From contig JANTUC010000001.1 in assembly GCA_026873275.1 (NCBI GenBank), positions 310,001-374,000 of the forward strand: DNA of 64,000 bases, in the 5' to 3' direction. This document shows, piece after piece, positions 59,427-64,000 of this stretch. Under the pieces are notes generated by a model. The model made no database searches. It was not told the origin of the DNA and saw only the letters and a list, made by a program, of their open reading frames with translations. A program made the position numbers and the translations under genes. Source of the DNA: Pseudopithomyces maydicus (taxonomy: Eukaryota; Ascomycota; Dothideomycetes; Pleosporales; Didymosphaeriaceae). Each line of letters opens with the position of its first letter. Position 1 is the first letter of the stretch.

Positions 59427-60187
59427 GCGACTTCGCCTTGGTGGACGGGACACAAAGGTTTCTCGAATGTGTAGGTATAACGGTATGATGAAGTCACGAT
59501 AGCATACAGGATTAGCGGCGGCTTTGGGATGCTGCTCTCTCCTAGGCGTTGGGTGATCCAGAAGAGTCTGGCAATGTTGGATATCTGTATTCATGTGTCA
59601 CTCTCTCAGGATTAGAAGGCTTTGGTACAATGCAATTAGTAGAAGATATTTAGGAGATTTTTAATCCATTACTGCGCGGTGTTCACATACATGGAACCCA
59701 GTCTAGTCGGGCATCTTGCTTGATTCTGATGTGGGTGTAGAGGCATGACGCGATAGGATAACGTTTTCGCTTGAGTCGTTGCATCCGTTACCTGCCCAAG
59801 TGTGGGCACCTGCACCTGGGCACCTGGGCATGTGCATGGTCATGTGCCCACACCTGTATTATGTCAGCTAGTGCCAAGGAGATCCCGATTGTAAACAGTT
59901 GACACTGACGCAGCTATCCCGTGAAATTGGGCACACCACCCTGCACACGTTCGAGCCGTATTCGCATTAATCGACAATCTCTACGACCGAAGCATACGTA
60001 CACTAGCATAATTCCCGGGCGCCGCCAAGACCTGAACCCGCCGTCGACTTGCGCGCGTGTTGTTGTTGTTGCTGCGCAGCACGCGCTTGCTCTCCGCACC
60101 CACCAACCACCCACGACCCAGGAACAACCGGAGACAACCGGACTCATGACGGTTGTTCTCACAAGATCGCCCCTGCAATCGCTTCAT
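59427..60187. other. Intergenic: psd2 3' flank and dsn1 promoter
   Basis: About 760 bp. It contains an inverted repeat with 10-bp arms (59800-59809 and 59844-59853) enclosing two CACCTGGGCA copies. The in-frame ATG at 60146 could be an alternative dsn1 start. No gene recognised. Confidence 0.6.
59800..59853. repeat. Inverted repeat with internal CACCTGGGCA direct repeats
   Basis: Arms GTGTGGGCAC and GTGCCCACAC are perfect reverse complements separated by 34 nt. The loop holds GCACCTGGGCACCTGGGCAT. It could form a hairpin or be a dimeric factor site; function unknown. Confidence 0.7.
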
Positions 60188-61911
60188 ATGGCCACAAACC
60201 GCGCGACTGCGCGACGCAGGAGCGCGCGAACTGCCTTTGAAGATGACGATGCGCTTGCTGTAAAACGAGCGAAGACAGAGTCAATAGGGACCGCAAAGAA
60301 AGCAAATGGGGTGGCCAAAAAGGCTGCAAAGACAGGTGAGTCGGGCGCAATTGCAAATCGACAAAGCGGGGTCGGGGGCATCTGCGCAAGTCGCGTGGCA
60401 TGCCAAATGAGAAATTACATGAGTTAACAGGAGAACAGCATATGATGAGGATGACGACGGTTTTCAATTCACGCGCCGCACGTCGAGGCGAACGACCAGG
60501 GCACAACCCGTACCAGAACCCATACCCGAAGAGCCCGCGAAGCCGCCACCGGCGCGTAGAAAGAAATCGCTCGCGATGCTGGAGCCCGAGCAACCTGCGC
60601 CGCAGAACAAGAGACGATCGGCGCGTTTGTCAGGGGACAGAGAGCATTTGGATCAGGTGGACGGAAGTTCGGAACCAGCCAAACCTGCACCGAAGAAATC
60701 AAAGAAACCAGCACCAACAAGCGCGCCTGTGGAGAAGGCGAAGAAAAAGCAGGTCACGCCGGCGCCGGAGCAGCAATCAGCACGGAACGATGCATCTGCC
60801 CCTGTACAGACCCCCAAAGCGGATGCGCTCCACGTGCCTAAGAAGCGCGATGGGGCTACTAAGATCATGCTTCCTTTTGCAGACACGCCAGTAATCAACC
60901 GAAATAAAGAGATGCGAAAGGCCAGTAAGGATGGCCACCGGCGAAGCAGCACAGGATTGAGGGGTAGAAGAGCAAGTTCACTCATTGACAGCGGCATGTC
61001 CAATGGTAGGTGATGGCCGGAGCAGCTACAACATCAGAACATAAATTGACATGTACTAGCATTACCTCATTCCCAAGTCGAAGTTCGCGATTTTTACAAA
61101 TACATCGAGCAAAGTTTACCGGAGCCACGGCGCATGAAACAACTCTTAACTTGGTGTGGATCTCGAGCGCTGCCAGAGAAGCCTTCAGGCAATGTGAAGG
61201 ATGCGAACGCGATCATGGCTGCACGCGCCATTCAACAGGAACTCATAGACGATTTTGCGAACAAGCCAGAGCTTTCGGATTGGTTCAGCAGGGAAGATAC
61301 AGCGCCGCCTACAGTGGTGAAGAAGCCGAATCCTCAGAACGTTAAGAATCAGACGACACTAGAAGAATTCGAGTACGAAGTTAAACGGTAAGATATTTTT
61401 TCCATTGACTTGTGCTTGGCCCATGGCGTGCTGACGAACATATTACAGCCTCGAGGAAGAAAAGTCCGCTTGGGCAGCTCTGGCCTCCCTCCAAATCTCC
61501 GAACCTACTGCGACATCGACACAACCCGCAAACTATACCTTTGCTGACATAGATACTTCGCTCCTGGACCCAGAACAAGCATCCATATTGGCTACCCTTC
61601 AACAATCGGCGGAACCATCATCAGAGTCAACATCCTCTTTTACATTCAGATTTACGACACCTGCTGCGCTTCAATCCCACCTTGACAACCTCTCCTCGAA
61701 CTTGGAACCCAACATCGATCTCTTCGCGGACGGCGTACACAAGATCGAACAATATAGGAATACAGCTGAGCGGGTAGCAGACCGGGTACTGGGCACAGCG
61801 TCGAAACGGCTGGAAGAGCGGGACAAAAAGAGCAAGGAAAAAGCAGGCAGCGAAGGGATCGGGGTGGGAGACGTGCTGAGGGGCTTGGCGGGCGTGCTGA
61901 ACGAGTCCTAG
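60188..61911 (+). CDS. dsn1: Kinetochore MIND/Mis12-complex subunit Dsn1 (Mis13)
   Basis: An outer-kinetochore linker protein joining inner centromere proteins to Ndc80. Introns at 60336-60438, 61006-61059 and 61388-61448 give 501 aa with an intact frame. The N-terminal ~220 residues are basic, Pro/Lys-rich and disordered, with a DEDDDGFQFTRR motif early on. The Dsn1 core begins with RRSSTGLRGRRASSLIDSGM, a typical Aurora-B-target RRSS/RRAS region. It continues with LPHSQVEVRDFYKYIEQSLPEPRRMKQLLTWC and a helical C-terminus (HLDNLSSNLEPNIDLFADGVHKIEQY). I start at 60188 (MATNRATARRRS); an upstream in-frame ATG at 60146 adds 14 residues. The first intron has a second AG at 60430 that would shift frame. 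Confidence 0.93.
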
Positions 61912-62397
61912 GCAGACTTTCGGACAGTAGTGCAAACAGTGGCCGAGATTGTGCCACTGAAAGAATGACTCTTGACGAGAATCCTGGCTGGCTCCTGAAT
62001 GATTGTGCATTTGCGCGTTGAATGAGAATGATCTATGTGGCGTTTTATTTTGCGGGCGCTGGTAGGATTACTGGGATGCATTTGTGGCGTTTGGAAGAGA
62101 CGGGGGAGGGTGGGTATATACCATTCGCTGTTCGAGTTACATACAGTCATGGGATTGTGACGACTTGTTCTCAGTCGCTGGGGGAGACTTGGTTTGTGAT
62201 GGTTGACTTGTTCTACAATCCACAGCCAGGTGATACTAGCTTGCATTCTGTGCACGCAGCAAGTTCTTTTGTACATATCAAAGAGAAAAAACCATTTCAG
62301 TCCGTTATTCTCTGAGCCCAGTCCAACTGTCCAAACTACTATGATATGGTAAACATGTGTTACTCATGAGTTGAGATGACGAAGTCCATATGGGCAA
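61912..62397. other. Convergent intergenic region
   Basis: About 490 bp of 3' flanks between dsn1 (+) and the OB-fold gene (-). Short frames without motif; nothing else seen. Confidence 0.6.
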
Positions 62398-64000
62398 TCA
62401 CATCTTCACACACCAGACAACCAGCCTGCCTATCTCTTCATCCCCCATGAACACCCCTAAGCCTAGATGCAATCGGAGGAAAAGAAGCCGCTGCTCTAGA
62501 TACTTCATTACGTCCAACGGGGCGGTGACGAGTTGATGAGCTGTACGTCCCAACAGTTGCTCCCACGCCGCATCTGAGAAGATGAGCTTCCCAGTGCTGA
62601 TCTGTCCTGTCTCATCTATCACGTTTCCAAGCTGGGAATTGTCAGCCGGTCGACCTATCAAACCGTATGTCTTCACCAAACACGGGTTTATTTGTTCCAC
62701 TGAAGAGGTAAAACGAAAACTTACTATCCGCGGGTTAATACGCAGCGTATGTTCCTTCTCGCATTGCCGACACTTCGCCTTGAGGGAACTAGCAAAAATA
62801 GGTATGCCGCAACACTCGTTGCTCATCAGCATGTTCCGCTTGAAATTTGTGACAATGTGGAGTTGCGTGATGACTACACTTATGTAGCCAATGGCTTTCT
62901 CCCTCGGGTTCGACCTAGCGAACTCGTCGATCTCGCTGAGCTTGTAGAGTGTCTTCACCGCGGAGTTCTCGGCCTCTTCTACGTCGAAGACGTCTGATGG
63001 GAAAGGTGGGTTGACGTGCTCGTTTTTGGTGAGACGGTGGGCGAATGCTCGGATGTAGCGGGCCTCTGCCATGTTGGGATTGATGTACAATTGTGTGTTT
63101 GCATTGAGAGACAACTTTGCTGTTCTATCTATGTACCAGCCTGGATTGGCGATTAGTAGGACAGTATGGCAAGGCTGCCAGGTGGAGGCGGATTCTGACA
63201 CAGAGCCATAAAGGCTGAGATAGCCTTCGGCGGTGCCATCAAATACTCCGATAGAGATCCGGTCTGAGGTGGCGCCATTCTTGTTCGTGACTGTTGACTA
63301 GTCAGTACCCGTTTCTTGTACAGTCTGAGTTTGTTCGGAATCCGTCGAAAAGTTGACGCACTTTAGTTTGTATCAATTGCCGTTCTACTTACATTTTTTC
63401 CTCGCCCCAATACTCCTTACACACACCAGAAGCTTGCAGTCTTCGACATCGAATCCGCCATCAGTGAAACTCTTGAGTGTCATGAGACCTGGCAATATCT
63501 GGCTATCCTTCACACGAAATGGTGACTTGAACATAGTCCCATTGTCACTTCGCTGCTGTACCATGAAATGACAATTGCGCTCAACTTCGGGAAATATGCT
63601 CGTGAAAAGCGGTGCTGCGGTCGGTGCGAGACCCACTTGATCTCCTTGACTGATATGCACCGTCCACAAGCTCACCAATTGTCCCAATTTCAGTTCATAG
63701 ATGGGCTTTGAATACCAGAGTCTGATAGTCATGCAACCGGTATCATCGGATATCAATATCTTTATCAGCCCTTGTGCTGCTTTAGGGCGCTTGCTAGGTT
63801 TAGGCGTTTCGTAGATATTGACGATGCGGCCTGTAAGAGTGAGGTGGCGTGGACCTGGTTCGAGGGAGGCGATATCGCTCTCCTCATAATCTAGGACGGG
63901 AATCCACTCAGTTACTGTGGAATTTTCTTTGAGCTCTTCAGCTGTGAACCCATCACCAGGAGTGAACTTGGACGGCGAGGAAGAGGAGAAATAGGATTGT
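62398..64000 (-). CDS. OB-fold (RPA1/MEIOB-like) nucleic-acid-binding protein, 5' partial
   Basis: The frame is open to the right edge, so the N-terminus is outside. Introns at 63291-63392 and 62632-62724 give ~469 visible residues. The first visible part resembles an OB-fold (LTLTGRIVNIYETP, GLIKILISDDTGCMTIRLWY, LGQLVSLWTVHIS). A second OB-like unit follows (ISIGVFDGTAEGYLSLYG, TVLLIANPGW). The third part has a cysteine set, CCGIPIF...CRQC, in the position of the RPA1 DBD-C zinc ribbon, then NVIDETGQISTGKLIFSDAAWEQLLG. Such an order is known in RPA1 and meiotic MEIOB-type ssDNA-binding proteins. The second intron (93 nt) has no stop and is a multiple of three, so retention would insert 31 residues. 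Family level only; function inferred. Confidence 0.8.

Overview
The window is a gene-dense nuclear segment of a filamentous ascomycete, most likely a dothideomycete (Pleosporales-like). Almost all introns are GT-AG and 45-100 nt long, with CTRAC-type branch sites near the acceptor. The gene set is typical of that group: group I G-alpha ending CGLI, a CFEM membrane protein, DUF3425-type bZIP, ERMES Mdm10, and a C2-domain phosphatidylserine decarboxylase. The taxonomic placement is inferred from gene content and gene structure, not from a marker gene.

Layout: 1-2700 cullin-4 (+, 5' end off the window); 3131-4211 extended-SDR reductase (+), followed by a decayed copy of its own 3' end; 4576-8195 cohesin Scc3/STAG (+); 8196-13054 a sparse stretch holding one orphan gene with two cysteine clusters (+); 13055-13513 a small basic/acidic coiled-coil protein (+); 13906-15112 alpha/beta hydrolase (-) divergent from 15422-17143 bZIP factor (+); 17675-19245 FAD monooxygenase (-) divergent from 19904-21520 cytochrome P450 (+); 22712-24568 homeobox factor (-); 26822-28108 MDM10 (-) divergent from 28304-29066 MRT4 (+); 32681-34681 serine palmitoyltransferase LCB2 (+); 39471-41818 a disordered protein of unknown function (+); 43557-44824 G-alpha (-) with a long repeat-rich leader; 48240-50638 CFEM single-pass membrane protein (+); 51719-54363 transketolase (+); 55877-59426 phosphatidylserine decarboxylase PSD2 (+); 60188-61911 kinetochore Dsn1/Mis13 (+); 62398-64000 OB-fold nucleic-acid-binding protein (-, 5' end off the window).

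Most genes are unrelated housekeeping neighbours: ubiquitin ligase, cohesin, kinetochore, ribosome assembly, mitochondria-ER tethering, sphingolipid and phospholipid synthesis, pentose phosphate pathway, G-protein signalling. The only metabolic pair that looks linked is the divergent FAD monooxygenase/P450 unit. I found no rRNA, tRNA, CRISPR array or intact transposon.

The strongest unexpected signal is technical or mutational. MDM10, PSD2 and the CFEM gene each need exactly one extra base at a short G or C run to keep a single reading frame, and the bZIP and 39.5-kb genes probably do too. All five shifts run in the same direction. The most economical explanation is loss of a base from G/C homopolymers in the assembly; real mutation or slippage is the alternative. 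The biologically most novel loci are the double zinc-cluster orphan gene (9.8-11.3 kb), the CFEM/long-tail membrane protein (48.2-50.6 kb) and the disordered protein at 39.5-41.8 kb.
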